Below, one piece after another: positions 37,890-46,649 of a stretch of 64,000 bases of DNA. The translations under genes and the position numbers were made by a program. The notes under the pieces were generated by a model that saw nothing but the letters and a program-made list of their open reading frames with translations, did no database searches and was not told where the DNA came from. Each line of letters begins with the position of its first letter. Position 1 is the first letter of the stretch. Source of the DNA: Ruminococcaceae bacterium BL-4 (GTDB lineage Bacteria > Bacillota > Clostridia > Oscillospirales > Acutalibacteraceae); the NCBI GenBank assembly GCA_902809935.1, contig LR778134.1:2108001-2172000 (forward strand). Direction: 5' to 3'.

Positions 37890-39110
37890 ATGTATTGCGT
37901 TAGAAATGTAACGGAAGATTTATACTGGGTAGGAGCAAACGATCACCGCCTTGCTCTTTTTGAAAACGCATATCCAATTCCAAGAGGAGTTACCTATAAT
38001 TCATACCTTTTATTGGATGAAAAAACCGTGATGTTCGATACGGTCGACTGGTCTTACTGCCGTCAATTATTGGAAAACACGCAGCATGTGCTTGCCGGAC
38101 GGCCGCTCGACTATCTTGTGATCAACCATCTGGAACCGGATCACGCCGCTTCCATTAACGAAATCCTGCTGCGTTGGCCAAATGTAACACTGATCAGCAA
38201 CGAAAAAGCATTTATGCTTATGCGCCAGTTTGGATTTCAAATTGATTCACACCAAATCGTAGAAGTAAAAGAGGGAGATACTTTTAGTTTCGGCAAGCAT
38301 ACTGTTACCTTTGTATTTGCCCCTATGGTCCACTGGCCGGAAGTTATGGTCACATTTGATACTACAAATGGTGCATTATTTTCCGCCGATGCTTTTGGCA
38401 CCTTCGGCGCACTGGACGGAAAGCTTTTCGCAGATGAAGTTGATTTTGACCGCGATTGGCTGGATGATGCCCGCCGTTATTTAACCAATATTGTTGGAAA
38501 ATACGGTCCGCATATTCAGCTGCTTTTAAAAAAGGCCGGCGGAATTCTCGATCAGATCAAGTATATTTGCCCACTGCATGGTCCAGTTTGGCGCAAAGAT
38601 CTGATGTATTTTATTAAAAAATATGATACTTGGAGTCGATATGAGCCAGAAGTCAAGGGCGCTTTGATTGTTTATGCTTCCATGTATGGAAACACCGAAT
38701 CCGTTGCTGAAGCACTAGCCGCAAAACTATGTGACAAAGGCATGACAAACATTGCTATGTATGATGTCTCTTCCACAAATGTTTCTCAACTGATCGCAGA
38801 GTCCTTCAAGTATAGTCATATTGTCTTAGCTTCTGTTACTTACAATCTCGGGATTTATCCTGCCATGCACAATTATCTGATGGATATGAAAGCGCTGAAT
38901 GTCCAAAAGCGCACGGTTGCCATTATTGAGAATGGTTCTTGGGCTTGTAAATCCGGCGATTTGATGCAAAAATTTCTCAATGAAGAGATGAAAGACATGA
39001 CAGTACTCAACGAACGTGTCACAATGGCTTCTTCTCTGCATGAGGATAAAGAAATTGAACTTGATGCTCTCGTGGATTCCATTCTTGATTCTATGAAAGA
39101 AACAAATTAA
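37890..39110 (+). CDS. flavodiiron protein (O2/NO reductase)
   Basis: A 406-residue class A flavodiiron protein. The N-terminal metallo-beta-lactamase-like domain shows the diiron ligands H80, E82, D84 (NHLEPDH), H148, D167 and H230. The C-terminal flavodoxin domain (about 256-400) has the FMN loop YASMYGNTE at 262-270. It has no rubredoxin domain of its own; the rubredoxin of the preceding gene is the likely electron donor. The family reduces O2 to water or NO to N2O in the cytoplasm. It lies 20 nt after the fusion gene with SD GGGAGG. Confidence 0.95.
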   Translation: MYCVRNVTEDLYWVGANDHRLALFENAYPIPRGVTYNSYLLLDEKTVMFDTVDWSYCRQLLENTQHVLAGRPLDYLVINHLEPDHAASINEILLRWPNVTLISNEKAFMLMRQFGFQIDSHQIVEVKEGDTFSFGKHTVTFVFAPMVHWPEVMVTFDTTNGALFSADAFGTFGALDGKLFADEVDFDRDWLDDARRYLTNIVGKYGPHIQLLLKKAGGILDQIKYICPLHGPVWRKDLMYFIKKYDTWSRYEPEVKGALIVYASMYGNTESVAEALAAKLCDKGMTNIAMYDVSSTNVSQLIAESFKYSHIVLASVTYNLGIYPAMHNYLMDMKALNVQKRTVAIIENGSWACKSGDLMQKFLNEEMKDMTVLNERVTMASSLHEDKEIELDALVDSILDSMKETN

Positions 39111-39148
39111 TTTCCCTGAAAGCATTTTAAAGTTATTCGAGATAAAAA

Positions 39149-39188
39149 AGCAGCTTACAGGTTTTTCCTGTAAGCTGCTCTTTATTTT
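39149..39188 (+). terminator. bidirectional terminator after the flavodiiron gene
   Basis: A perfect 13-bp stem AGCAGCTTACAGG / CCTGTAAGCTGCT with a 5-nt loop. T-rich sequence follows on both strands, so it also serves the abrB-like gene. Confidence 0.92.
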
Positions 39189-39222
39189 GCTTCAATCAAA
39201 TTTCTTTAAAAAGCAATTGGAA

Positions 39223-39483
39223 TTAGTCATCCTCATTCATATACTTAGACATTTTCTGCATGCAATCACGACATACATTGTGCCCCTTAAATGTACGAAT
39301 GTTTTCCATACTGTTGCAGAAAATGCATGCTGGCTGATATTTGCGGAGAATAATTTCGCCTCTGTCTCCGACAAAAATCTCCAATGGATCTTTTTCCTTG
39401 ATATCCAGTGCATTACGCAGTTCTTTCGGCAACACGATACGGCCTAATTCATCCACTTTGCGCATGATACCGGTAGATTTCAT
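39223..39483 (-). CDS. AbrB-family transition-state regulator with zinc-ribbon tail
   Basis: An 86-residue DNA-binding protein. The swapped-hairpin AbrB domain (1-50) reads MRKVDELGRIVLPKELRNALDIKEKDPLEIFV. The C-terminal part has two Cys pairs (CIFC and CRDC) around ENIRTFKGHNV. The ATG at 39483 is 9 nt after AGGAAGG. It has its own promoter. In Clostridia such proteins control transition-phase and sporulation genes. Confidence 0.92.
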   Translation of the reverse strand: MKSTGIMRKVDELGRIVLPKELRNALDIKEKDPLEIFVGDRGEIILRKYQPACIFCNSMENIRTFKGHNVCRDCMQKMSKYMNEDD

Positions 39484-39529
39484 TTTGCTCATCCTTCCTG
39501 ATAATAATATGCTCCCATAATTCGTCACC

Positions 39530-39558
39530 ATTGTAATACATTTTCCATAATAAGTCAA
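39530..39558 (-). promoter_or_regulatory. sigma-A promoter for the abrB-like gene
   Basis: Minus strand: TTGACT, 17-nt spacer, TACAAT. Confidence 0.75.
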
Positions 39559-39638
39559 TGTTTAATCGTTTTGGGAATTAAAAATTCAAAATTTATTCAT
39601 ATTTATATTCATATTTTTATCTAAAAGGAGTGAAAATG

Positions 39639-40226
39639 ATGCTGAATTGGATCTGGACCGGGCTTTTATTCGTCAGTATTTTATGTGCCTGTTTAACCGG
39701 CAGAACGGAAGAACTGGCAAACGCTGTTCTCTCCGGCGCACAAAGCGCTGTAGAGCTTTGTTTTGCTACCATGGGAATGATGTGCTTTTGGACCGGTATG
39801 ATGCATATCGCCGAAAAAGGCGGCTTAACACAACTCCTTGCAAAAGTTCTGCATCCAATTTTAAAGCACCTCTTCCCCGATCTCAAACCAGGTTCCCGTG
39901 CCGCTGGTGCAATTTGTATGAATTTAACTGCAAATTTTCTGGGACTCGGAAACGCTGCAACGCCTCTGGGAATTTCGGCAATGAAAGAACTTAAAAAATG
40001 TGATCCACATTGCGGAGACGAAGCAAACCGCTCGATGGTTCTTTTCGTGGTGTTAAATACTGCTTCCCTTCAGCTAATTCCAACCTATATGGCAACGATT
40101 CGCGCAAAATATGGTGCCCAAAATCCATTTGATTTGCTGCCTGCGGTATGGATTACTTCAATCTGCGCTTTGTTGGTCGCCGTTTTATCTGCAAAGCTCT
40201 TTGAAAGGCGGAAAGTCCGTGGATAA
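39639..40226 (+). CDS. spmA: spore maturation protein A
   Basis: A 195-residue polytopic membrane protein with a nucleoside-recognition (Gate) domain, including AICMNLTANFLGLGNAATPLGISAMKEL. In Bacillus and Clostridium SpmA and SpmB promote spore core dehydration. SD AGGAG at 39626-39630 is 8 nt from the ATG at 39639; ATG 39636 or GTG 39630 are poorer choices. It overlaps spmB by 8 nt. Confidence 0.92.
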   Translation: MLNWIWTGLLFVSILCACLTGRTEELANAVLSGAQSAVELCFATMGMMCFWTGMMHIAEKGGLTQLLAKVLHPILKHLFPDLKPGSRAAGAICMNLTANFLGLGNAATPLGISAMKELKKCDPHCGDEANRSMVLFVVLNTASLQLIPTYMATIRAKYGAQNPFDLLPAVWITSICALLVAVLSAKLFERRKVRG

Positions 40227-40749
40227 ACTTGGTTCATGGGCACTCCCCATCACCATCCTGATGCTGCTGCTTTTTGGAATTTTTCGGAAGGTTTCGATTT
40301 TTGATACTTTTACAGAAGGCGCTAAAGAAGGGCTGAAAACTTCTTTTACAATTCTGCCCACTCTGGTTGGCCTGATGGCAGCTGTAACAATGTTTAAAGC
40401 CTCTGGGGCACTCGATCTGCTCTCCGGGGCATTAAAGCCGGTAACACAGTTCTTAGGCATTCCTGAGTCCGTTACGCCGCTGATTCTTATGAAGCCAATT
40501 TCCGGCAGCGGCTCCACTGCAATCTTCACACAAATTCTAAAGCAACAGGGACCAAATTCTTTTTCCGGCAGAGTTGCCTCCGTATTAGCCTGCAGCACCG
40601 AAACTGCTTTTTACTGCGTATCTATTTATTTTGGTGCAGTAGGCATCAAAAAAACAAAGCATACCATTCCGGCCGCCCTAATGGGAGACCTAACCGCATG
40701 CTTAATCGCTGGACTTGCAATCCGGTTTATTTTTAACGGCTCTACTTAA
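40219..40749 (+). CDS. spmB: spore maturation protein B
   Basis: A 176-residue membrane protein with a Gate domain (TILPTLVGLMAAVTMFKASGALDLL, LILMKPISGSGSTAI, ACSTETAFYCVSIYFGAVG). The GTG at 40219 follows the SD AAAGGCGG by 7 nt and overlaps the spmA stop. Its stop codon region overlaps the end of the convergent peptidase gene by 8 nt. Confidence 0.92.
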   Translation: MDKLGSWALPITILMLLLFGIFRKVSIFDTFTEGAKEGLKTSFTILPTLVGLMAAVTMFKASGALDLLSGALKPVTQFLGIPESVTPLILMKPISGSGSTAIFTQILKQQGPNSFSGRVASVLACSTETAFYCVSIYFGAVGIKKTKHTIPAALMGDLTACLIAGLAIRFIFNGST

Positions 40750-41824
40750 TAATCTGGAGCTCTTTTGTATAATGATTCAAAACTTCACATCCGGTTTGGG
40801 TGACCAACACTAAATCTTCAATCCGTACGCCAAGACGATCTTTTAAATAGATCCCTGGTTCTACACTAAAGACCATACCGGGTTCTGCAATTATTTTGCA
40901 GACGCTGGAATTATCCGGCGGCTCATGGCAGTCAATTCCCAAGCCATGACCCAAACGATGATTAAAATACGGGCCGTATCCAGCATCTTCAATTACTTTT
41001 CGGGCCGTTAAATCAAATTCACACATTGGCACTCCAGGTCGAATCACTGATTCGGCCTTTTCGTTTGCCTTCCGGACGATCTCATAAACCTTGCGGTGTT
41101 CCTCATCTGCTTCTTTAAAGAAAACAGTGCGGGTCATATCACACCAATAGCGCTTAATTGGAATAAAAATATCGAAAATAACGGAATCTCCGCTCTTGAT
41201 CACAGTCTCATTGGAAGCATGATGCGGATCCGCACAATTTGCACCAAAACAGACCAGTTGTCCCTCCGGAGAACGATCTGCTCCTCGCTCTGCAAAATTC
41301 TTTTCTACAATGCTTTCAAGTTCCTGCTCACGAGCACCCTCTTTAATTGCCGCAAGAGAAGCTTCCATCACCGCATCATTAATTTGAGAGGATCTGCGCA
41401 GAGCATCGATCTCTTTCTGGTCTTTGCGCATTCTCGCAAAATCTACCGGTGCACTGCCTACAACCGGCTTGATATCAGGACGCTGTTTTAAAAGACTGAT
41501 CAGGAACCTACTTGGCCATTCCTTATCAATCCCCAGTGTTCCGCCCTTAACTACCTTAACAACATCCCTCACCGGATCATCAATATCATTGTGTGTGAAA
41601 AGCTGTGCATTTCCTCCTGGTGTAAAACCAAAAAGGTCATTCCCAAACAGCACACATTTTCCATCTTTATCGATATAGAGCGCCAACATTCGTTCAAATG
41701 GTTCTACCCATAAGCCGGTCAAATAATAAACCGAAGAGGTAGAAGTCACCAAAATCTGAGACAAGCCTTCCTGTTCCATATTATGTAAAACATTTTTGAG
41801 CCTTCCCTCATTGATCATCACCAT
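40742..41824 (-). CDS. M24B Xaa-Pro aminopeptidase/dipeptidase
   Basis: A 360-residue pita-bread metallopeptidase. The metal ligands are visible: two Asp in SVIFDIFIPIKRYWCDMTRT, His in GHGLGIDCHEPP, Glu in VFSVEPGIY and Glu in VRIEDLVLV. An N-terminal creatinase-like domain occupies the first 120 residues. It would cleave peptides with proline at position two. The ATG at 41824 has a GAAGGG SD 6 nt upstream. Confidence 0.92.
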   Translation of the reverse strand: MVMINEGRLKNVLHNMEQEGLSQILVTSTSSVYYLTGLWVEPFERMLALYIDKDGKCVLFGNDLFGFTPGGNAQLFTHNDIDDPVRDVVKVVKGGTLGIDKEWPSRFLISLLKQRPDIKPVVGSAPVDFARMRKDQKEIDALRRSSQINDAVMEASLAAIKEGAREQELESIVEKNFAERGADRSPEGQLVCFGANCADPHHASNETVIKSGDSVIFDIFIPIKRYWCDMTRTVFFKEADEEHRKVYEIVRKANEKAESVIRPGVPMCEFDLTARKVIEDAGYGPYFNHRLGHGLGIDCHEPPDNSSVCKIIAEPGMVFSVEPGIYLKDRLGVRIEDLVLVTQTGCEVLNHYTKELQIIK

Positions 41825-41858
41825 ATTGAGCCCTTCTCCCAAATAAATTTTCCAATTT

Positions 41859-41887
41859 AGTATAAACGCTTATGAAATATTTGTAAA
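41859..41887 (-). promoter_or_regulatory. sigma-A promoter for the M24 peptidase gene
   Basis: Minus strand: TTTACA, 17-nt spacer, TATACT. The rest of the 272-nt region up to 42096 is AT-rich with no other element seen. Confidence 0.7.
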
Positions 41888-42096
41888 GCTGTAATATTTT
41901 CTGCGAAAATTGACAACCTTTTGCATCCGTTATATTCTTTATATATTAGAGTACTTTTGTTTCAATTCTGGGTTATTCTTTTAGTCACTATTAAAAGTTA
42001 ATATTGGTTAAAAGCCAAGAGATCACAAAATAGGAATTGAAGTGTTCTTTGCTGAAATTTAATAGCAGCTTTTGATAGCAGAAAGGGTTAAAAATC

Positions 42097-42657
42097 ATGT
42101 TAACAAATATTGGTACTATGGAAATTGAAACAGAAAGATTGATTCTAAGAAGATTTCGCTATACCGATGATGATGACATGCTAAAATATTGGATCAGCGA
42201 TCCTAAAATTCAATCATTGTATTCTGAGCCAGTTTACCGCACAAAACAAGAAGTAAAAGAACTCCTTGATAAATACATCCATTCTTATGAAAAAAACGAT
42301 TTTTACAGATGGGCAATTACTTTAAAAAAGACCAATGAATGTATCGGCCAAATTGCTTACTTTCTAGTAGACAACAATAACCATTTTGCAGAAATCGAAT
42401 ATTGTATCGGAAACCTTTTTCAAAGAAAGGGATTTGCGACAGAAGCAACAAAGGCCGTCATTCAATATGGCTTCGATAAAATAAATTTACATAAAGTCCA
42501 AATATGCCATAAATCCATCAATCTTCCATCCCGCAAAGTGATTGAAAAATGCGGATTTACTTACGAGGGAACATTGCGTGACTTCTTTTATCAAGATGGA
42601 AAATATATCGATCGGTTATATTACTCCATATTGAGAGATGAATTTATGCCAAAATAA
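42097..42657 (+). CDS. GNAT-family N-acetyltransferase (RimJ/RimL type)
   Basis: A 186-residue acetyltransferase starting METERL-like (IETERLILRRF) and with the acetyl-CoA loop LFQRKGFATEATKAV. The C-terminal segment LHKVQICHKSINLPSRKVIEKCGFTYEG is typical. The substrate could be a protein N-terminus, amino sugar or antibiotic. The gene and its flanks are more AT-rich than the neighbours, which could mean recent acquisition. SD AAAGGG is about 9 nt upstream. Confidence 0.87.
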   Translation: MLTNIGTMEIETERLILRRFRYTDDDDMLKYWISDPKIQSLYSEPVYRTKQEVKELLDKYIHSYEKNDFYRWAITLKKTNECIGQIAYFLVDNNNHFAEIEYCIGNLFQRKGFATEATKAVIQYGFDKINLHKVQICHKSINLPSRKVIEKCGFTYEGTLRDFFYQDGKYIDRLYYSILRDEFMPK

Positions 42658-42683
42658 TTTATAATAAAGCATTTCCATTATTC

Positions 42684-42712
42684 CTGACAAAATTTTATAA
42701 TTGTGCTATACT
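42684..42712 (+). promoter_or_regulatory. orphan sigma-A-like promoter
   Basis: CTGACA, 17-nt spacer, TATACT on the plus strand, followed by no plus-strand gene but by the 3' end of nfo on the other strand. It could drive an antisense transcript or be a remnant. Confidence 0.4.
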
Positions 42713-42757
42713 AAATGACATTCCAGCAAGTCGATGGGATTTTAGAATCAAACGCAG

Positions 42758-43594
42758 TCAGTCCTCAATATAAGCCTCCCGCAAGCGCGCGATCTCTTTT
42801 TGATAACCGGGAAGTTCATTTGGTGTCTCTAGAAAAAACGGAAGATGGCGAAGTGCCGGATGATTGATAATTCGCACCATCGCTTCGAATCCGATACTAC
42901 CTTCTCCTATTTTTTCATGCCGATCTTTATGACTTCCAAAAGGATTTTTGCTGTCATTCAGATGAACCGCACAAAGATGATTTAAACCGATCGTCTGATC
43001 AAATTCTTTTAGGACACCGTCTAAATTATTTACGATATCATAACCCGCATCATAAACATGACAGGTATCTAAACAAACGCCCATTTTTTCTTTGTGTTCT
43101 ACCCCTTCGATAATCTTTTGGAGTTCCTCAAAATGGGAGCCAACTTCACTCCCTTTTCCGGCCATCGTTTCCAAAAGAATCGTAGTCGTTTGTTGAGGCG
43201 TAATCAAGCAGTTGAGCAGATCTGTAATCTGTTGAATTCCGATCCCACTCCCCTGCCCCACATGGCTGCCCGGATGAAAATTATAAAGATTCCCCGGCAA
43301 AAACTCCATCCGCTGTAAATCATCTTTCATCATTTTTTGTGCAAACCTGCGTATCCGTTCCTCTTTAGAACACGGATTCAACGTATAAGGCGCATGCGCA
43401 AGAATAACGGGAAAGTGATACTGCTCCATTAAGTTTCTCAGTGCCAAAACATCTTCGTAATCAATCGCTTTTGCACTGCTGCCCCGAGGGTTTCGGCTAA
43501 AAAACTGAAATGTATCCGCATTGATAGAAAGCGCTTCTTCTCCCATATGCAAAAAGCCTTTAGAAGAAGATAGATGGCATCCAATATGCAGCAT
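42758..43594 (-). CDS. nfo: deoxyribonuclease IV (AP endonuclease)
   Basis: A 278-residue TIM-barrel zinc enzyme that cuts at abasic sites. Zn ligand motifs are seen: [72 protein letters not shown]. The SD AGGGG lies about 8 nt before the ATG. It is monocistronic and divergent from ttcA-ridA. Confidence 0.96.
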   Translation of the reverse strand: MLHIGCHLSSSKGFLHMGEEALSINADTFQFFSRNPRGSSAKAIDYEDVLALRNLMEQYHFPVILAHAPYTLNPCSKEERIRRFAQKMMKDDLQRMEFLPGNLYNFHPGSHVGQGSGIGIQQITDLLNCLITPQQTTTILLETMAGKGSEVGSHFEELQKIIEGVEHKEKMGVCLDTCHVYDAGYDIVNNLDGVLKEFDQTIGLNHLCAVHLNDSKNPFGSHKDRHEKIGEGSIGFEAMVRIINHPALRHLPFFLETPNELPGYQKEIARLREAYIED

Positions 43595-43674
43595 GTTTGA
43601 TTTCCCCTTATATTTTAAGAATAATTTTCGTTTTAGTATAGTCCTGGAACGTTAAAAAGTCAAAGGAAGGCAAT

Positions 43675-44898
43675 ATGGATCTAAATGCCAAGGCAGAAAG
43701 AAGCCTTATTACAACTTATCGAAAATCAATTTGGAACCGCTTTATTGGTGGAATTAAAGATTATCATCTAATTGAGCCAAATGACCGAATTGCAGTCTGT
43801 ATTTCCGGTGGAAAGGATAGCATTCTTCTCGCAAAATGTATGCAGCACCTACAAAAATACAGTGATTTTCCGTTTTCAGTGGAGTTTTTATCAATGGACC
43901 CCGGATATCGTCCTGAAAACCGCGCGCTGCTGGAAAAGAATTGCGATCTGCTGCAAATCCCAGTTCATATTTTTGAAACCGATATTTTCAATATTGTTGC
44001 AGATGAAAAGCAGTCTCCCTGCTATCTTTGTGCCAGGATGCGCCGCGGCTATCTTTATAAAAACGCGCAGGCGCTGCATTGCAATAAAATTGCCTTAGGG
44101 CACCATTTTGACGATGTAATTGAAACTATTTTGATGAGTCTGCTTTACGGAGCAGAAATGCGGACAATGATGCCAAAACTGCACAGCCAGAATTTTCCCG
44201 GAATGGAACTAATTCGGCCGCTGTATCTTGTCCATGAAGAAGATATTATTCGTTGGAAACATTACAATGGTCTTGAATTTCTGCAGTGTGCCTGTCGGCT
44301 GACAGAACGTGAACGCCTGAATCCGGGCAGTGCCGGGAAACGTGCAAAAGTAAAAGCTCTAATTCGCGAACTAAAAAAAGACAATCCACAGATTGATAAA
44401 AATATTTTCCGCAGTGTCCACCAAGTGAATCTAGAAACCTTAATCGGCTGGCGGTGCGGAGACGAACAACATTCTTTTCTGGACAACTATGACAGAAAGG
44501 AAAACAATGAAGGAGGTTCTCATATGTCCATCAAAACAATCAAAGCAGATCACGCCCCCGGTGCCGTCGGCCCCTATTCTCATGCAATACTCGCTGGAAA
44601 CACTTTGTATACTTCCGGCCAGATTGGTCTAATTCCGGAAAGCGGAACTCTGGCAGAAGGAATTACCGCACAGACAAAACAGGTACTTCAAAACCTTGAG
44701 GCTGTTTTAAAAGCTGCCAACATGACAACGGACGATGTTGTAAAAACAACGGTATTTTTGACGGATCTCAAAGCCTTTGAAACCGTAAATCAGCTCTATG
44801 GTGCAGTTTTCACTAAAAAGCCTGCCCGCTCTTGTGTAGAGGTCTCTGCACTTCCAAAAGGTGCTCTGGTAGAAATCGAACTAATTGCGGCGAAATAA
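43675..44898 (+). CDS. TtcA-like tRNA thiolase / RidA in-frame fusion
   Basis: A 407-residue open frame. Residues 1-270 are a TtcA-type PP-loop ATPase (SGGKDS at 44-49) with Cys C116, C119 and C205/C207 that can hold an Fe-S cluster; the family makes 2-thiocytidine in tRNA. Residues 284-407 are a complete RidA imine deaminase (HAPGAVGPYSHA; R385 in KPARSCVEV; E400). No stop lies between them. The RidA ATG at 44524 has its own ideal SD (AGGAGG, 7 nt away), so RidA may be made separately. SD AAAGGAAGG precedes the first ATG. Confidence 0.85.
   Translation: MDLNAKAERSLITTYRKSIWNRFIGGIKDYHLIEPNDRIAVCISGGKDSILLAKCMQHLQKYSDFPFSVEFLSMDPGYRPENRALLEKNCDLLQIPVHIFETDIFNIVADEKQSPCYLCARMRRGYLYKNAQALHCNKIALGHHFDDVIETILMSLLYGAEMRTMMPKLHSQNFPGMELIRPLYLVHEEDIIRWKHYNGLEFLQCACRLTERERLNPGSAGKRAKVKALIRELKKDNPQIDKNIFRSVHQVNLETLIGWRCGDEQHSFLDNYDRKENNEGGSHMSIKTIKADHAPGAVGPYSHAILAGNTLYTSGQIGLIPESGTLAEGITAQTKQVLQNLEAVLKAANMTTDDVVKTTVFLTDLKAFETVNQLYGAVFTKKPARSCVEVSALPKGALVEIELIAAK
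44511..44526 (+). promoter_or_regulatory. ridA: internal ribosome-binding site for RidA
   Basis: AGGAGG at 44511-44516 is followed after 7 nt by the ATG (44524) of the RidA part, which begins MSIKTIKADHAPG, the normal RidA start. Confidence 0.75.
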
Positions 44899-44917
44899 TT
44901 TTTCTTTTCCATCAAAA

Positions 44918-44956
44918 AAGCTGGTATGAATTCGGATTTTCCGATCATATCAGCTT
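44918..44956 (+). terminator. bidirectional terminator between ridA and the hydrogenase gene
   Basis: Arms AAGCTGGTATGA / TCATATCAGCTT (one G-U) with an inner TCGG/CCGA hairpin. T-rich tails occur on both strands. Confidence 0.88.
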
Positions 44957-44966
44957 CTTAATTTTA

Positions 44967-46472
44967 TCAATCTAAATGATCCGCCTGCTTACGGTAAGGG
45001 CTGTCTTCTGCAGTCTTCTTGTCTGCCTTCGCTTTATAATCAAGGACCATAGAAGTTGCCTTCATAAGCGGTTGAAGCGTTCCTGCACCTGCAACACAGC
45101 CTCCAGGGCATGCCATCCCTTCCAAAAGATAACCGTTATATTTTCCGGCTTTTGCAAGGAGCAGCATTTTATAGCAGTCCCTTAATCCCTGCGCTGACTG
45201 AACCTTAACTTCTCGATCCGGATATTTTTTATGGATACAGTCTACAACTGCCTGTGCAACGCCTCCCGAAACGGCAAACCCACGCCCAGCAGCAGTGCCT
45301 TCTTCTAAGGAACTTTCTCCTGCAATTTTTGTAAGATCGACCTGCTTTGCTTCAAACATTCCCATCGTTTCTTCAAATGTCAAAACAAAATCCACATCAC
45401 TGCGAATGGTCCGGCGGCTCGCTTCCAATTTTTTCGCAGAACATGGCCCGATAAAGACCACCTTACAACCAGGATGCTGCTTTTTTAAAAGCCGAGCAGT
45501 CAACACCATAGGAGTTAACGCCATCGAAATATAAGATTCAAACTCCGGAAATTTCTTTTTCGCCATGACACTCCAGCTCGGACAACAGGAAGTCGCTAGG
45601 AATGGCTGCTTCTCCGGAACTTTATCCAAAAAGTCCTTTGCTTCTTCTATAGTGCAAAGATCCGCTCCTACCGCAACTTCGGCAATATCTTTAAATCCGA
45701 GCTCCTGCATAGCGGGGCGCAGCTTTTCCGGCGTCATTTTTGGACCAAACTGTCCCACAAAAGCCGGAGCGATCGCCGCATAGACCTCATATCCCTCTTT
45801 CATTGCATGAATCAGCTGAAAGATCTGTCCTTTATCCGAAATAGCCCCAAACGGACAGTTCACAATACACATTCCACAGGAAACACATTTATCATAATCG
45901 ATCGTCGCATGCCCATAAGCATCAGAATGAATCGCATTCATTCCACAAGCTGCTGCACAGGGGCGCTCCATCTGCACGATTGCATGATAGGCACAAACAC
46001 CAACACAACGTCCGCACTTGATACATTTATCTTGATCGATTACCGCTCTTCCGTTACGGATTCGAATCGCCTGTTTCGGACAAACTTCTTTGCAGGGATG
46101 TGCAAGACATCCCTGGCAAAGTTCGGTCACTTGAACAATTTTTTCCGGACATTTATTACAGGCAAATTTAATCACATTTACAAGCGGCGGATCGTAATAT
46201 TTTTCTGCGATTGCGCTCTCAATGATTCCTTGTGAAAGGCGTGTATGCTCCGTAATCGGGCGCAAAGGCAAACCAATTGAAAGCCTTAACCGCTCCCCTA
46301 CAATTGCTCTCTCCAAAAAAATACTTTCACGATAATTGGCAACTTCTCCCGGAACAATTTTATAGGGCAAGTCATCAATTCTCGAATAATCTCCGCCTTC
46401 ATATGCCAAACGTGCAACTTCGGTAAAAACCTTTCGGCGGATATCCGTCACAGAAGAATAAATACCTCTCAT
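44967..46472 (-). CDS. monomeric [FeFe] hydrogenase (group B-like)
   Basis: A 501-residue hydrogenase. The H-cluster motifs are TSCCPSW (C296, C297), GPCSAKK (C344) and EGMACPGGC (C455, C459). The N-terminal part has two classic ferredoxin motifs (C150-x2-C153-x2-C156-x3-C160 and C196-x2-C199-x2-C202-x3-C206) plus extra Cys groups at 105-131 and 172-176. There is no [2Fe-2S] plant-type domain. The architecture fits the clostridial group B enzymes, which probably exchange electrons with ferredoxin. The ATG has the SD AAAGGAG. Confidence 0.92.
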   Translation of the reverse strand: MRGIYSSVTDIRRKVFTEVARLAYEGGDYSRIDDLPYKIVPGEVANYRESIFLERAIVGERLRLSIGLPLRPITEHTRLSQGIIESAIAEKYYDPPLVNVIKFACNKCPEKIVQVTELCQGCLAHPCKEVCPKQAIRIRNGRAVIDQDKCIKCGRCVGVCAYHAIVQMERPCAAACGMNAIHSDAYGHATIDYDKCVSCGMCIVNCPFGAISDKGQIFQLIHAMKEGYEVYAAIAPAFVGQFGPKMTPEKLRPAMQELGFKDIAEVAVGADLCTIEEAKDFLDKVPEKQPFLATSCCPSWSVMAKKKFPEFESYISMALTPMVLTARLLKKQHPGCKVVFIGPCSAKKLEASRRTIRSDVDFVLTFEETMGMFEAKQVDLTKIAGESSLEEGTAAGRGFAVSGGVAQAVVDCIHKKYPDREVKVQSAQGLRDCYKMLLLAKAGKYNGYLLEGMACPGGCVAGAGTLQPLMKATSMVLDYKAKADKKTAEDSPYRKQADHLD

Positions 46473-46515
46473 AACCGGACTCCTTTCCCATTATGCTATC
46501 TTTAAATCTGTTATT

Positions 46516-46544
46516 ATTATAACAAACGTTTCTTTATTTGTCTC
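46516..46544 (-). promoter_or_regulatory. putative sigma-A promoter for the hydrogenase gene
   Basis: Minus strand: GAGACA, 17-nt spacer, perfect TATAAT. Confidence 0.55.
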
Positions 46545-46581
46545 CTAAAAACTTATTTTTCTTATTATTTTCTTTTTTATA

Positions 46582-46612
46582 AAAAATAAGCACCGGATAA
46601 AAATATCCGATG
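46582..46612 (-). terminator. terminator of the his operon
   Basis: Stem CATCGGAT / ATCCGGTG with a 6-nt loop followed on the minus strand by CTTATTTTTT, 38 nt after the hisE stop. Confidence 0.8.
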
Positions 46613-46649
46613 TTTATCTTCTTCATTAAATTTATTAAAAAAGCCAAAA

